DNA from: Trebouxia sp. TZW2008
Lineage: Eukaryota; Chlorophyta; Trebouxiophyceae; Trebouxiales; Trebouxiaceae
Length of the DNA stretch: 64,000 bases
Reading direction: 5' to 3'
Assembly (NCBI GenBank): GCA_002118135.1
Contig: BDIU01000045.1
Span: 124,001 to 188,000, forward strand
Positions 1 through 10,285 of the stretch are shown here, piece after piece. Position 1 is the first letter of the stretch. Every line of letters starts with the position of its first letter. The position numbers and the translations under genes were made by a program. A model generated the notes under the pieces. It did no database searches. It was given only the letters and a program-made list of their open reading frames with translations, and was not told the origin of the DNA.

Positions 1-650
1 CAGCTCAAAAGAAAAGAAGTCAATTGCTTTCTGGGGACCAGCACGCAGCACATTCAGGCCGTTTCCCCTCCACAGCTCATGCCACCCTTTGCCTTGAGTT
101 GCTGTTCTCAAAGCCTTTTGCAAACTGAACTTCTGCTTCAGGGCGGCAGCTCCACCTGTATCTTGTACCTCAACAAAGCCTGCTCCAGTCATAGCTTGCA
201 ATCGCAGCAATTCCAAAGGGGCTGTGGCTGAGCGAGACACAGCCCCTGCTGCAGCACCAGCCACGAGATGCTGCCATGGAAACCTCTGGACCTACAGCAT
301 TTGATGTTCAACCAGGCTTGACACAGCACTTCTGTATTCAAGTGCTCAGCACGCTTAAGCCAGGGTTGGATTGTCCATAACTGCAATGGCTCAGGTTTGT
401 GCATGACGCAGGGCTGCAGGCATGGAGCTTATATACATAGACAGAGCCACATCTACAACAGCAAAATCATGCGAGGTTGAGGCAACTGCTTTACCTGGAC
501 ATTTGACTTTGACCACAGCTGTTTAGAAACATTGTCAAGCCTGCAACAGCAAATGCCCGGTCAAAGCATGTGTGACCCGTACCTCGCGAAAGATGATAGC
601 AAATACGTTTTTGGATGCGAGACTTGCCTTTTCAGCGCTCTGGACGACTG
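1..650 (-). CDS. Mitochondrial carrier family protein, 3' part missing (left edge)
   Basis: A clear minus-strand exon covers 291 down to 1. It encodes HLVAGAAAGAVSR, then the carrier signature SATAPLELLRLQ (P-x-D/E-x-x-K/R), then a matrix loop and KGWHELWRGNGLNVLR followed by GPQKAIDFFSFEL. This is the first of the three ~100-residue repeats of the SLC25 family: an odd helix ending in the signature, then a GNG-type motif and the start of an even helix. These proteins exchange metabolites across the inner mitochondrial membrane, and related plant members serve plastid or peroxisome membranes. The N-x-x-R-x-G-P-x-K-A-I pattern resembles the adenine-nucleotide/Brittle-1/ATP-Mg-Pi branch, but the substrate cannot be read from one repeat. 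A likely upstream exon ends at 583 (donor GAG|GTACGG, coding ...KNVFAIIFRE) and is in phase with the exon starting at 291. The true start is uncertain, and the remaining repeats lie outside the window. Confidence 0.8.
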
Positions 651-1088
651 TGTCACAGCAGCACTAGGCTCAAAACGCTTTGGTTCGTCCTTGTTGGTGT
701 AAATCGCTTCAGCAAGCTCACAATGGCAGCTATGGCGATCATACATGCAGAATCAAGCGCAGGCCACAGGTCTACAACGCGCAGAACACGAGACGCTTGG
801 TTCCTTTCTCGTCAGCGTGAGCTGCTGCATAGCAGCCGGCACATACGCAGCATCACGCGCTACCGGTCCATGCCGCAGGCTCGATGTATTGCAGAGTCAA
901 CATCGACACTGCCTATGCCGAGCGCAGCCCGACGTATCGATGCACTACATACTACATGCGAAGAGCCTGCACGTGCGCAGACTAGCATGTGGCTACCAAG
1001 TGCATATTAGTCATAACCGTTTCCGGACTTGCAGAGCTTGTCGCAAGTCATGCCTGTCGCTAGCGCAGAGCGTTAGAAATCCGCCCCT

Positions 1089-1685
1089 ATGCAGACAGTG
1101 AGACAAGGGGGGCGTTGTGCATGCTTACCCTCGGGAGAGTGGGCGGCAAGGACTAGTCAGCCTGCACTGACCACTGTACAGAGGTCACCCACACATGTGC
1201 GACAGCGTCGACAAGATTCACCCAATCCTCTTCATATTAAAGCTAGACGAGCAGGGAGATGCTATGCGTGCAGCCAAGATGGCCAGAACAGTGAAGGGGC
1301 CGAGGCTACAGCAATCGGCCTGCACTTCAATCCTGTCACTATCACAGCAGGCGCATTTGTATTAGCTCTAACATTGCCAACAGCCAGCCAAGCTGCAGTG
1401 CAACATGTGCATCAGCCGGAGCTGTTTCAGCTGGCATCAGGTGACAGCGACTTCTGGGTGAATGTGTCCAGATATGGGCGCTACTTTATCACAGTATTGT
1501 CAGGCACAGCGTACATTGGTCTGAAGCCTATCTTGGGGTTGTTGAAGCGACCCAAGACCGCTGTAGCAGTTGTACTAGCAGTTATTGCCTTGTATTTGTT
1601 TGTGTCCACAACAGTCCAGGCAATGCTGGGTGTGTCTAACCCTCTTGACTATCAGCCATCTGGCTTTTTCCCTGAAAATTACTGA
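1089..1685 (+). CDS. ycf33: Nuclear-encoded Ycf33 (DUF751) family plastid protein
   Basis: This single uninterrupted reading frame of 198 codons begins at the ATG at 1089 and ends with TGA. Residues ~118-185 match the small cyanobacterial/plastid Ycf33 (DUF751) protein: FWVNVSRYGRYFITVLSG, then GLKPILGLLKRPKTAV, a hydrophobic helix (VVLAVIALYLFVSTTVQA) and MLGVSNP. Ycf33 is a ~60-70 residue membrane protein of unknown role that is plastid-encoded in red-lineage algae. Here the core carries a ~110-residue N-terminal extension rich in Arg, Ser and Thr, which fits a chloroplast transit peptide. It is followed by a hydrophobic stretch ending in LPTASQAA, which looks like a signal-peptidase site. 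That would suggest a bipartite targeting signal, but this is inference. The extension could contain an unrecognised intron, and the start codon is the least certain part. The gene is divergent from the carrier upstream. Confidence 0.75.
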   Translation: MQTVRQGGRCACLPSGEWAARTSQPALTTVQRSPTHVRQRRQDSPNPLHIKARRAGRCYACSQDGQNSEGAEATAIGLHFNPVTITAGAFVLALTLPTASQAAVQHVHQPELFQLASGDSDFWVNVSRYGRYFITVLSGTAYIGLKPILGLLKRPKTAVAVVLAVIALYLFVSTTVQAMLGVSNPLDYQPSGFFPENY

Positions 1686-2630
1686 TCTCACTGGCAGTGC
1701 TGCCAGAGACAAAGTTGGTTGTCAGTCATCAGCTTGCAGCCTTTGCACACTGGGAAGTGCTGATACGAAGCGGAGACCACTTAGCTGCACCTTGCACTCT
1801 GATGGCCATGGCCCAAGCACAGGATCCAGTTTCGAGTTTTATTGTTTATGAATGGTAGGAGCCTGCAAAGTATTTCTAGCCGTACGTCATAATCAGCGGT
1901 TTGCCCGCTGTGCGTCAAATAGAGGGATTGTGGACATGTCTATTCACATACTTCAGCGCCTGTCCCACTTGATCCTGCCTGGCAAGCTTCATCTCATTGA
2001 GTCAGTTGATTGGTCAATTTTGAGGCAGCCTGGAAAAGACATTGCTTAAAGGCAAAGTGATTTGATGCTGATACTGATCACTTGTTGTGTCCTCACATTT
2101 GAGATGTTGACTGTAATCAGTGGCATTTGTGAGGGCAGCAGCTTCATGCATTTCACCTGCGGAGGAGTACAGGAAATAAAACCTCCTGATGTAGTCTCAC
2201 AATAGCATGTCGAGTCATGACATCATGGATTTGACTGCATGCATAAAGTCTCCAGCCACAGACCATATATTTACTCTGCTTGTGAGCTGGCATGCATGTC
2301 ACAAACTTGTGAGCAATGTGCAAATTGTCTACATGTATACACCCTGTTGCCTCAACGGAATCAATCAACACTTCAAAGAATGCAAAGTGCGCTACGCACT
2401 CAAGCACAGCATAAGCTGCTACACTCTTACAGCTTGAGCATGTGTGGCATGGCCATTTGATGCATCCTGTGTGACTGCAAGGAGTTTGCTGAAGCACAAT
2501 GGCATCAAGCGGCTGTGACCCATAAGCTGCACCATATCAGCATTTGTTGGGCTGCAGACTGTAAGAGGCAGGCAGCGCTACAGACAAGATATCTGCCATG
2601 AGCTGTCATGACTTGAACCCAGCCTGCACA
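1686..2630. other. Convergent intergenic region, no supported gene
   Basis: This is the 3' flank of the Ycf33-like gene (plus) and of the small ATP synthase subunit (minus). I see only short chance reading frames, no splice-consistent exons and no tandem repeat. It probably contains both 3' untranslated regions. Confidence 0.5.
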
Positions 2631-3002
2631 CTATGCTGTAGAGGCCATGGCTTTGTCTTCATGTGGAGTGATGGTGGACTTTCTCAGGTCCTCCTCTGCA
2701 GCAATGGCAAAGGTGTTCAGCCAATATTTGAACAAGATCAGCATTGAGCAAAAGCTTGATTCAGAGCAAAAGAGCAGCAACTTGTTAACCTGTGGGAATT
2801 GATATCTTGTACATTGCAAAGCCAACCACGCCAAAGCCAAAAAAGAAAGGCCAGCTGCAGACAACACGGTGATGTCAGTAAAACGTGTGCCTTTGCTGGC
2901 TTTGTCTATGACAGGGGCTACTCACATGCTCTTGACCTCCCGGACAACGGTTGTCGCCAAGGCCTCTGTCTGGAGCTGATGTACAGGAAACTTGGGAGGC
3001 AT
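2631..3002 (-). CDS. Small mitochondrial ATP synthase subunit (plant 6 kDa / subunit i/j type)
   Basis: Three small minus-strand exons join in phase: 3002-2926 (ATG; donor AT|GTGAGT), 2854-2790 (acceptor TCTGCAG; donor ACAG|GTTAAC) and 2695-2631 (acceptor GCTGCAG, stop TAG). The protein is 68 residues. After a short polar N-terminus it has one transmembrane segment, WPFFFGFGVVGFAMYKISIP, followed by TEEDLRKSTITPHEDKA. The plant mitochondrial ATP synthase 6 kDa subunit has the same plan: a WPF-aromatic start to the helix, a small-residue-rich helix, then TEEDLKNS and a charged tail. It sits in the F0 membrane sector, near the dimer/peripheral-stalk region in related i/j subunits. The N-terminus is longer than the plant FDPWPVFF version and I cannot align it. 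The gene is divergent from the EXS gene. Coding frames on the same strand in other phases were rejected because only this frame crosses both introns. Confidence 0.65.
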
Positions 3003-3806
3003 ATCGAGGACAGTTCACTCTCCTACAGGTGCAAATCTGCCGCTCAATGTAGCTTGTCGACGTGCGCGACCTTGAACGCAATACTGAACGTCTGATTGAG
3101 TTCTGCAGCAGAACAGCGCTGAACGATATATGTGTTAGTACACACGAAGGACATGGATCTACGAAGGAATGCTGTCGCTTCCAAAATGCTTCTGTGCCAG
3201 GTGTCTGCAGATTTTGCGCAGAGCTGAGCACTCTATGACATTTGCCCTTCGTCGGGACCGTTGTGACGTGTGGCATGGTGGAGGATGGCAAGCCAGGGCA
3301 ATCTGGGTACGCGGCCTGGCTCCGGAAAGTTATGCATCAGTGCGCTGCAAGCTCTTGCTGTCTGTATAGTATACTTCGTGGGCTCGTGCATGGTCTGGCG
3401 CGAGATCATCTCAACTTATAGACGCTGGAACACACACGCAGGCTAGCCTCTCCTTCCTTTCACTCCTCGCCGAATTCGCCCTCTGTGCGATCCCGTGCCA
3501 AAACCGCGGAAGTGATAGACGTTCACGATAGCACAGCACTGGACGGGTCAATGGCGGAAAGCACTTTGGGTCGTCTGGATCCCTGGTACATACTCGTACG
3601 ACTACGGAGTTGCCAGCAACTCAGCAGTGTGCTGACTGATCAGCTGTATTGCAGGCAGCATGAGCTGCAAACACAGAAAAGTCACGTTTTGCCTATGTCT
3701 AAAATAGAAATCTCTCACTCCCTCATGGTGAGCCAAACATGCACTTTAACTTTGCTTGAGAGGATGACAGCCTTGTTGTGGCTTTGCAGCAGTTGCCCAT
3801 CTGCAA
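3003..3806. promoter_or_regulatory. Divergent 5' region between ATP synthase subunit and EXS gene
   Basis: About 800 bp separate two head-to-head genes, so both promoters should lie here. The stretch around 3480-3700 can be read as a short open frame (ATG near 3551) and might be an untranslated or alternative first exon of the EXS gene. I could not connect it by phase, and I recognise no binding motif. Confidence 0.35.
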
Positions 3807-6107
3807 ATGTCAACTCAGGCAGCTCGTGTGTCGATGCAGAAACGATGCTTTGCATTGTGGTTTCTCTTGTGTGGCATAGTCACAGTTGGAGCGCTGAGGT
3901 CAACTGATGTGGCGCATACAGAACTGTTCTACATATACTTTCAGCCTGTTCTGCCAGTTTTAACAATGCTCTGGTTGTGGGGCATCAATGTACGATGCTT
4001 TGAAAGGGCTGGCGTCAGATATGACGTCTGCTTCTCAAATAAGGACCAGAAATATCTGCTGAATAGCAGGCAAATTTTCCAGGTGAATCACAACCCATTT
4101 GCACAAAATGCCTGCTGCAAACTTGGCATCACCATCTGACACCAGTACTGCCATCATTAACCACTACTGCTGATCTGCAATGATATGCACAGCAAAGCAG
4201 TCTAAGTTTTGTGTTGCTGCAGTCTGCAGGGCTAGCTACAACAGTAGCATTGACAAGCTCCGCTGTATTCTGTGTGCACTGCGTGCTGCAACAAGACAGG
4301 GCAGCTGCACTGCACCCTCCACTAATGTATGGATGTATACTAGCCTTGCTGTTGTTGCCATGGGACATCGCTTTCAAGGTGAGGCTGGCTGCCATTCAAG
4401 TTACAAGTCATTCCTGTTGCAGCAAAGCTATGATGCCATTGTTTTGCAAGAGTGCCTCTCTCTGCTTACCATGTGCAGTGACTTGTCTTTGTAATGGTTG
4501 CTTCAATGACCAAGAATTTTGTCCCTACATAAGTTGATCTTTACTTACAGGGACCACTGCAGCCAGAATGCAGTGGCTCATTCCAAACTGCGTTGTCCTC
4601 GCATCACGTATGCCCTTACATCAAGTCTCCTTAAAGAATGAACTTAGTGTAAAGCAAAGTTGATCTAGTCAGGCTGAGTCTGCTGGGATGTGCAGGACAC
4701 CAGGATGTTCCTCTCAACAACCTTCTTCAGAGTTGCAACACCATACAGGGAGATGTCCTGGGCAGACTTTCTTCTGGCTGACATTCTCACATCTCTTGCA
4801 AAACCATTGTCAGATTGCGAGCGCGCTCTCTGCCATCTGCTATCAGGGCCTGTCATGTTGCCACATAGCACAGATCAGGTGGCTACCATGCATGCATTCA
4901 ATCCTGCATTAATTCAATGCTTATTCACATGTCATTTGTCTTTTCACACATGCATTAACACACTCTGTCTTGTTCAATAGCTGACTCAGTCACCCACATA
5001 TTCGCTCGCTCACTCACTTTACCCACTCACTCACTCCTTCACTCATTTGCTCACTCATTTGTCTATTTGTGCAGACAGTTCTTTGATATATATATGTATC
5101 AGGTGTATGATGTAATTTTTGTGCGTCCTTCTTTTTGCCCATGTGGTCGTGCATCACAGGGTCACATGTCGCTGCATACTCTTGCTACCTTTCCTGCAAT
5201 GGAAGAGTCTGCTGCTGAGCGTAGTAGACTGTACGTTTTGCAGATGTGTGGAAGCAGCTCGTGGCTTATCCCAGCTGGACTTAGTCTGCCATACATATGG
5301 CGCCTGTGTCAATGCATACGAACTTGGAGAGACAGAGGCGATATTGGACAGGCTTTCAATGCATTGAAGTATAGCACAGCCTTCCCTGTCATCATCCTTT
5401 CAGCAGTGAACTTCCAAGTAACAGATGAAGATTGGAATACATTCTGGAAGCCTTTGTGGTTAGCGTCAGCCTTTCTCAACTCAGCATATTCATACTACTG
5501 GGACATTGAGCGCGACTGGGAAATCTCCTTTTTCAGTTCACAATCAGGTGTGTTGCCTGAAACCATGTATGATTTGTGCCAAATTGTTGCCCAATTGGTA
5601 TGCTGACCTGCATTGATCAGTCATCACAACTGCCTATATCTGCATGTTTACTTTGTTGTGATGTCTGCAGATAGATTGCTGTATATTGCCAGTGCTTGTC
5701 ATAGTTGTTTTGTTTGTCTTCATTCGTTGTACAAGGTAGTGGTGAGCAAATAATTTACAATTGAGCGTTGCGTCAACTGTGTTGCAGACAAACGATGGAT
5801 GGGAATGAAGAAACCTATACTCAAGGACAAGCTGCAGTACCCCCGCATCTTCTATGTGTACTTGATGGTGTCAAACCTGGCCCTGAGATTGGCTTGGACT
5901 TACAAAGTTTCACCTCATTTGAGACAAAACTTGCTGACGGTGTTGGTTTTTACCCAGTTAGAGGTCTTTAGACGGTTTCAATGGATATTTGTCAGGATAG
6001 AAGTAGAGCTTCGGAAGCTCCAAGTCAATAAACCTGAACTTGATCAGTTAGTTCCTGCTTTGCCCCCTAAAGACGTGCTTGGATCAGATGAACTTGTGCC
6101 AATATGA
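3807..6107 (+). CDS. EXS-domain (ERD1/XPR1/SYG1) family membrane protein
   Basis: Five exons join in phase: 3807-4082, 4223-4378, 4696-4878, 5244-5547 and 5788-6107 (TGA), giving 412 residues. Exon 1 encodes a hydrophobic N-terminus and LPVLTMLWLWGINVR, the first EXS helix. Exon 3 carries SWADFLLADILTSLAKPL, matching the F-x-D-F-x-L-A-D-x-L-x-S-L core of EXS. Exon 4 has LPYIWRLCQCIRTWRD followed by LNALKYSTAFPVIILSA-like sequence and DIERDWEI. Exon 5 ends with WTYKVSP and LEVFRRFQWIFVRIE. The family includes XPR1/PHO1 phosphate exporters and yeast Erd1. The SPX domain of PHO1/XPR1 is absent, so this is the short, Erd1-like form, whose members act in the Golgi/ER (Erd1 recycles phosphate from glycosylation). 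Phosphate transport is a family-based inference. The start could lie further upstream. Intron 2 contains an element of the short TIR family. Confidence 0.88.
4472..4652 (+). mobile_element. Degenerate copy of the ~165-bp TIR element (MITE)
   Basis: This copy lies in intron 2 of the EXS gene. It shares the ordered blocks of the family seen at 39153, 46753, 53465 and 59933: CTTTGTAA-GG-TTGCTT, CAAGAATTTTGTCC, GGGACCACTGCAG, CAGAATGCAGTGG, GCGTTGTCC and CTTACATCAAG. It is the most diverged copy; its terminal repeats are largely decayed. Confidence 0.6.
4983..5064. repeat. Degenerate CTCA/CTCACT microsatellite
   Basis: The third intron of the EXS gene holds an imperfect run of CTCACTCA-type units interspersed with TTCA and CGCT. 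It is the same sequence type as the large ATTC/ACTC/TTTC array at 37.9 kb. Confidence 0.7.
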
Positions 6108-6245
6108 TACATCTTGCAATCGCTTGGTGCGTCTGCATGTGACATATGCATGTTGCCACTGTGTCTGAACAGGCTACCATGGGCTAAGCCGCAGAGCTGC
6201 ATGGCATTGAATCTGGCAATCACGGCGTGTCACCGCTTCTGCAAG

Positions 6246-7482
6246 TCAATCAATTGCAGTGACCAGGTCGTCAACCCCTTCGTTCGAGTCAAAGTTGCCT
6301 TGCTCATAGGATGATTCATCTTCGTGTCTGAGAAACTGTGACCAGCTGTTGCTCTTCACATCTGGCTTTGGCAATGTTGCTCGCTTTGCGAGATTGACCC
6401 CAGATGCAGCATGCAGCGTTTGCTTTGCACTGTATTCAGCTGGAGATGCCTGTACACTTGAGCGTGCATGGTCATGTGCTGTCTGACCTGCTGATACTAC
6501 ACCTGCCTGCAGATGCTGCAGCTGCATACTCTTGAGGACAGGCAGGCGACTGCTATCCTGCCTTGCCTGTTGCTGCACAGGCTTTTGACTGTTAAGGGTG
6601 AGCAAGCGCTCAGCCTGTGGTGGGGACGCTGATAAGCCCTTACTCTGATGTATCTGAGGAGGCCTTGTTGCTGACTGAAATTGAGACTGTGGTCTGCCTG
6701 GGACAGCTTGCTGTGAACTCTGTGAGCCTTTGATCTTTACTGACTTGCTATCTGCACAACATCAATGGCTTTTGCGTGATCATGCAGCTTCTGGCAAAAG
6801 CAAGCTCAGGGTTCCCTTACCGCTGTCCTCATGCTGCACAAACTTGCGTTTTTGACGTCCATGGTCTGGCAGGCATGTAACAAACTCATCTACAGACTCA
6901 GCTGGATCTTCACCAGCAGCATTTTGTGCCTGCATGTGACAGGTCAGGCCTGAAACGCTTAGTCTGGTAACTAAGCTGATTACATCTGTGATCAGACCTT
7001 ACAACATGGCGATGCTGTGTTGCATGAGGTACAGTAAAGCCAGAAGCAACCTGTTCATCCGTCAGATAGTCAGACCATGCTGCTGGACGCTTTGCTGGTG
7101 ATGTTGCTGCACGTGCTTGGCCTGATTCAACTGTGACTACAGACGCTTCAGATTCGCTGCGCTTGGCATTCAGCTGCATAACTACACACCTGACATCCTT
7201 TGCTTGGCTGCTTATGGCATACACCTGCAAGGCAAGATACTAGAGCCGAATTTGGGTCAGCCTATGTTGCTCTTGAGCATTCTGAAGCCACCTGCCTTCT
7301 TGACAGACTGTGTTACCCCACACATGCGGCAAGCAAATTTGGCTGTTTTCTTAGTTTGCTGCACCTGCAGAAAGCCGAAATCGAAAGTATGAGTTGCTGA
7401 AAAGCCGACACCAAGATTGCTCAAGATCTCCTACTTGAAATGTATCGCACGAGAAGCACTGGACGCATATGAATTCCGGCAT
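6246..7482 (-). CDS. MRNIP-like protein (MRN complex-interacting protein homologue)
   Basis: Five minus-strand exons join in phase: 7482-7435, 7364-7296, 7224-7003, 6929-6821 and 6751-6246 (TGA), giving 317 residues. The N-terminus reads ICVQCFSCDTFQ, VQQTKKTAKFACRMCG and TQSVKK, then VYAISSQAKDVRCVVMQLN. This is the conserved MRNIP module: CxxC, a Q(V)QQxKK strand, a second CxxC, then Q-S-V-x-K and A-K-D-x-R-x-x-V-x-x-L-N. Four zinc-ligand cysteines are present. In animals MRNIP binds the MRE11-RAD50-NBS1 complex and supports replication-fork and double-strand-break repair. The rest is low-complexity and Gln/Ser-rich, with two related motifs, AAWSDYLTDEQ and NSWSQFLRHEDESS. Exon 2 seems to end in a GC donor (AAG|GCAGGT), which restores the family spacing; using the GT four bases on would add one residue and shift phase compatibly. 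The gene is divergent from the hydrolase. Confidence 0.8.
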
Positions 7483-7835
7483 GTGGGTAAATGTTTGACG
7501 AGCGCCAGAGTAACAGACGGCCGTGGGTCCTCAGAGCGTTGTGTCTTGCGTATTGCCTGTGGACTGGTCGCATCTGCAGGAAAGATAACGTCGCCGAATG
7601 TGCGCAATAAGGCTTGTCAATGCATCGGTGCAAGAGCATGCATGCAGTAAGAGGAACTCCAAACTGCATGCTGAGGACATATGCTTTGCATGCTGTGCTT
7701 AAACGACACCTAAATACAACGCATGCCCTAACGCAGCGACGCCGCATTTAACAAGTTGCATACGGCTGCAGCTAGTGTGCTGTTTGTTGCACGTAGTCTC
7801 TTGGCGCCGTTGTTGACGCTCAGACTTGTCTCTGC

Positions 7836-9834
7836 ATGACAAGCGTAACCAAAGTCGATCGGTCAGTTGTGTCTGGCTTAGCGGCGGGAGGTGTGGGCTT
7901 GTATCTCTGGTAAGGCTGGATATGCAAACGGCATGTGCATGCTGCGATCCTTGAAAATTCATCCCGTTTCAATCCTGCATGTAGGCACTATTTCAGCTAT
8001 ATCTGCAAGCGGCCTTCACTGTACTTTAAGCAGGGCAAGCTCAGTGATGCAGTGCTGCAGCATTGCTCGCTGTTGCACCACAAGTACCGTCCACCGCTTT
8101 GGGTATGGAACCCTCACTTCCAGACAGTTCTTGCTGGTGAGTACTGAAGTTTGTGGCTGGTCTTAAATGTCACCAGAAAGTTCAATCAGGATTTGCTCAG
8201 TGCAGATGTCCTGCTGCAGTGCTACGCACTCTGACATGCCAAGTCAAATACAACAGGCAGCCAATCACCACAGCAGACGGTGGTACTGTGGCGCTTGACT
8301 GGTTTGAGCCGCGCGGCACCAACAAGCTCCCAGCGGATGCTCACATAGTGCTTGTGCTTCATGGTCTCACAGGTGACTTGTGCCATGCCTTCCTGGCATC
8401 ACAAAGCTTTATGCTGCTCAGCATCTCAGGCTTGCAAAGTCACCAAAGTCTGTGCCATGCCCTCTTGACGTCACAAATCTCTATGCTGCTCAGCGTTTCA
8501 GGCTTGCAAAGTCACCAAAGACTGCCCCAGTGTACAGTGACACCAGTGTTCTTAATGCAGGTGGTAGCAGCGAGGGCTACTGCAAATGGATGTGTTCTGT
8601 GGCAGCACGCAAAGGGTGGCGTCCAGTTGTCCTCAATTACAGGGGCTGTGCAGGCCTTGAGCTTTCCACGCCAATCTTGTACTGTGCTAGCTTCACAGAT
8701 GATCTGCACCTCGCTGTTGAGGAGATTCACCACCAGTTTCCTCAGGCAAAGCTATTTGCAGCAGGCTACTCTCTTGGCAGCTTGATCCTGTGCAAATACC
8801 TGGCAGAATCGGCCAATGGCACATGGACAGCCAAAGGTAAACTCCAACCACATGACAATCACATGTTGACTTTGGATATTATGGCAATATAATTTTCACT
8901 GCTTGCAGTTGCTGTAGCCCAAGTCACAATCTCACCTGGGGTGTACCCATTCCCTGACATAGTCTGAGCCTGTGCAACACACTGATCAGCAAGCAAGGTC
9001 TTTTGTGAACTATGCATTGATCAGCTTGCATTTGCAGGCAGTGGCATCAGCAGCGCCGTCATGGTCAGCAATCCGTTCTGCATGCACACCTCCAAAGTAC
9101 GCAAGGGCAAGCCTTGGAGTATGGAGTGGCTGTACAATGTAGGCCTAGCTCGCAGGATCAAGCAGTACATTGTGCTGCACAACCTGGCTTTGAGCAAGCA
9201 TGCAGAGCTAGACCTGAAGTCCATTGCAGAGAGCACCACAATAGAGCACTTGGATGAGCGCGTTGTTTGCAAGCTGTTTGGGTACGCAGCAGCCGAAGAC
9301 TACTACACAGCAACCTCCAGCATGCAGTATATACCTCAAATAAAGACTCCATGTCTTTTTCTCATAGCAGAAGATGATCCCTTTCTTGGCAGACTGCCAA
9401 TAGAGGTAAGCTGCATTCACGAAGCGCCTGCAGCTATGCACTGATAAACTGATGCCCAAGCTGTGTGTCTGTGTCGCAAGTTTGTAGCCTGCCAAAGCTG
9501 CATTGCAGCTGGAGCAATCGAAACTTTCATGCTGCTAGGCGCCGTCACATGGACCTCTACCCCAAACCAGTTTAGGGAATGCATGCAGGCTGAAGATTTA
9601 TGCCCTATGTGCTCCTTTTGCGCTCATGCATTGGCAAATCATGAGCTCACACCAGATTTGCATGTAAGGTCTGCGTTTTGAGTGCAGGAGTGCAAGGCAA
9701 ATGACCACACCATACTTGCAGTAACAGAGCGTGGTGGTCATGTTGCCTTTCTTGAGGGCTTGTGGCCGTTTGGTGCAGCATGGATGGACAAGGTCGCACT
9801 GCAATTCTTTGCAGCTTGCAGTGACAGGCTGTAG
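7836..9834 (+). CDS. ABHD1/3 (YheT/EMB8-like) alpha/beta hydrolase
   Basis: Six exons join in phase: 7836-7909, 7985-8136, 8220-8372, 8561-8836, 9038-9405 and 9688-9834 (TAG), giving 389 residues. Exon 1 encodes a short N-terminus with a hydrophobic anchor (VVSGLAAGGVGLYLW). Later landmarks, in order, are PPLWVWNPHFQT, DGGTVALDW, VLVLHGLTGGSSEGY (oxyanion region), VVLNYRGCAG, the nucleophile elbow GYSLGS, VSNPF, AEDDPF with the acid residue, and RGGHVAFLEG with the catalytic histidine. A complete Ser-Asp-His triad is therefore visible. The family comprises membrane-anchored esterases/lipases that act on phospholipids or acyl esters (ABHD3, yeast Eht1/Eeb1, bacterial YheT, plant EMB8). Substrate and organelle are not determined by the sequence. 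Its start faces the MRNIP-like gene across ~350 bp, so the two probably share a promoter region. Confidence 0.9.
8384..8528. repeat. Two-unit 72-bp tandem repeat in hydrolase intron 3
   Basis: Two adjacent units share ATGCTGCTCAGC, TTTCAGGCTTGCAAAG and GTCACCAAAG blocks at a spacing of 72 bp. Each unit carries a TTTCAG/CTCAG pseudo-acceptor. No coding content was found. Confidence 0.75.
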
Positions 9835-10285
9835 CTGTAAAACGAGGACAATCAAGACCTCAAGAGCTGCAAGCTTGCATCTTGAGGTCGCGCTTTGCAA
9901 CCATGTATCACTATTGAGTGTGGCCTACAGCTGTGTGCGCTGGATCATCTCTTCTTGTGTTGCTTGTATCGATGAATGTCGATTCTGAAGGTTTGGATTC
10001 GGTGCAGCCCTTGCTGTTCTACAGAGTGCTGCAAGACACAGCCATTTTGATAAATTACTCTGTTTCCCAGAACTGGTTCCGGAGCCGTTTATGGCCTTGA
10101 TGCCTAACAATGCAATGAGCTGCGCAGTTTGCTGTGTACAAGCCGACCGCCAGCAATCGGCTTCGCTTCCGCTTATGCAGTGATCGCATTTAGTTGTGTA
10201 AGCTAGGCCTCGCAGTTTCAAACCCGTTCGCTGGTTGCTGCGCAGCCACCGTAGGTCGAATCTTCAAGAGGTATTGTCGAGCACT

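Noticed and set aside
2875..3291. 138-codon minus-strand open frame
   Set aside because: It overlaps the first exon of the small ATP synthase subunit in another phase and has no domain.
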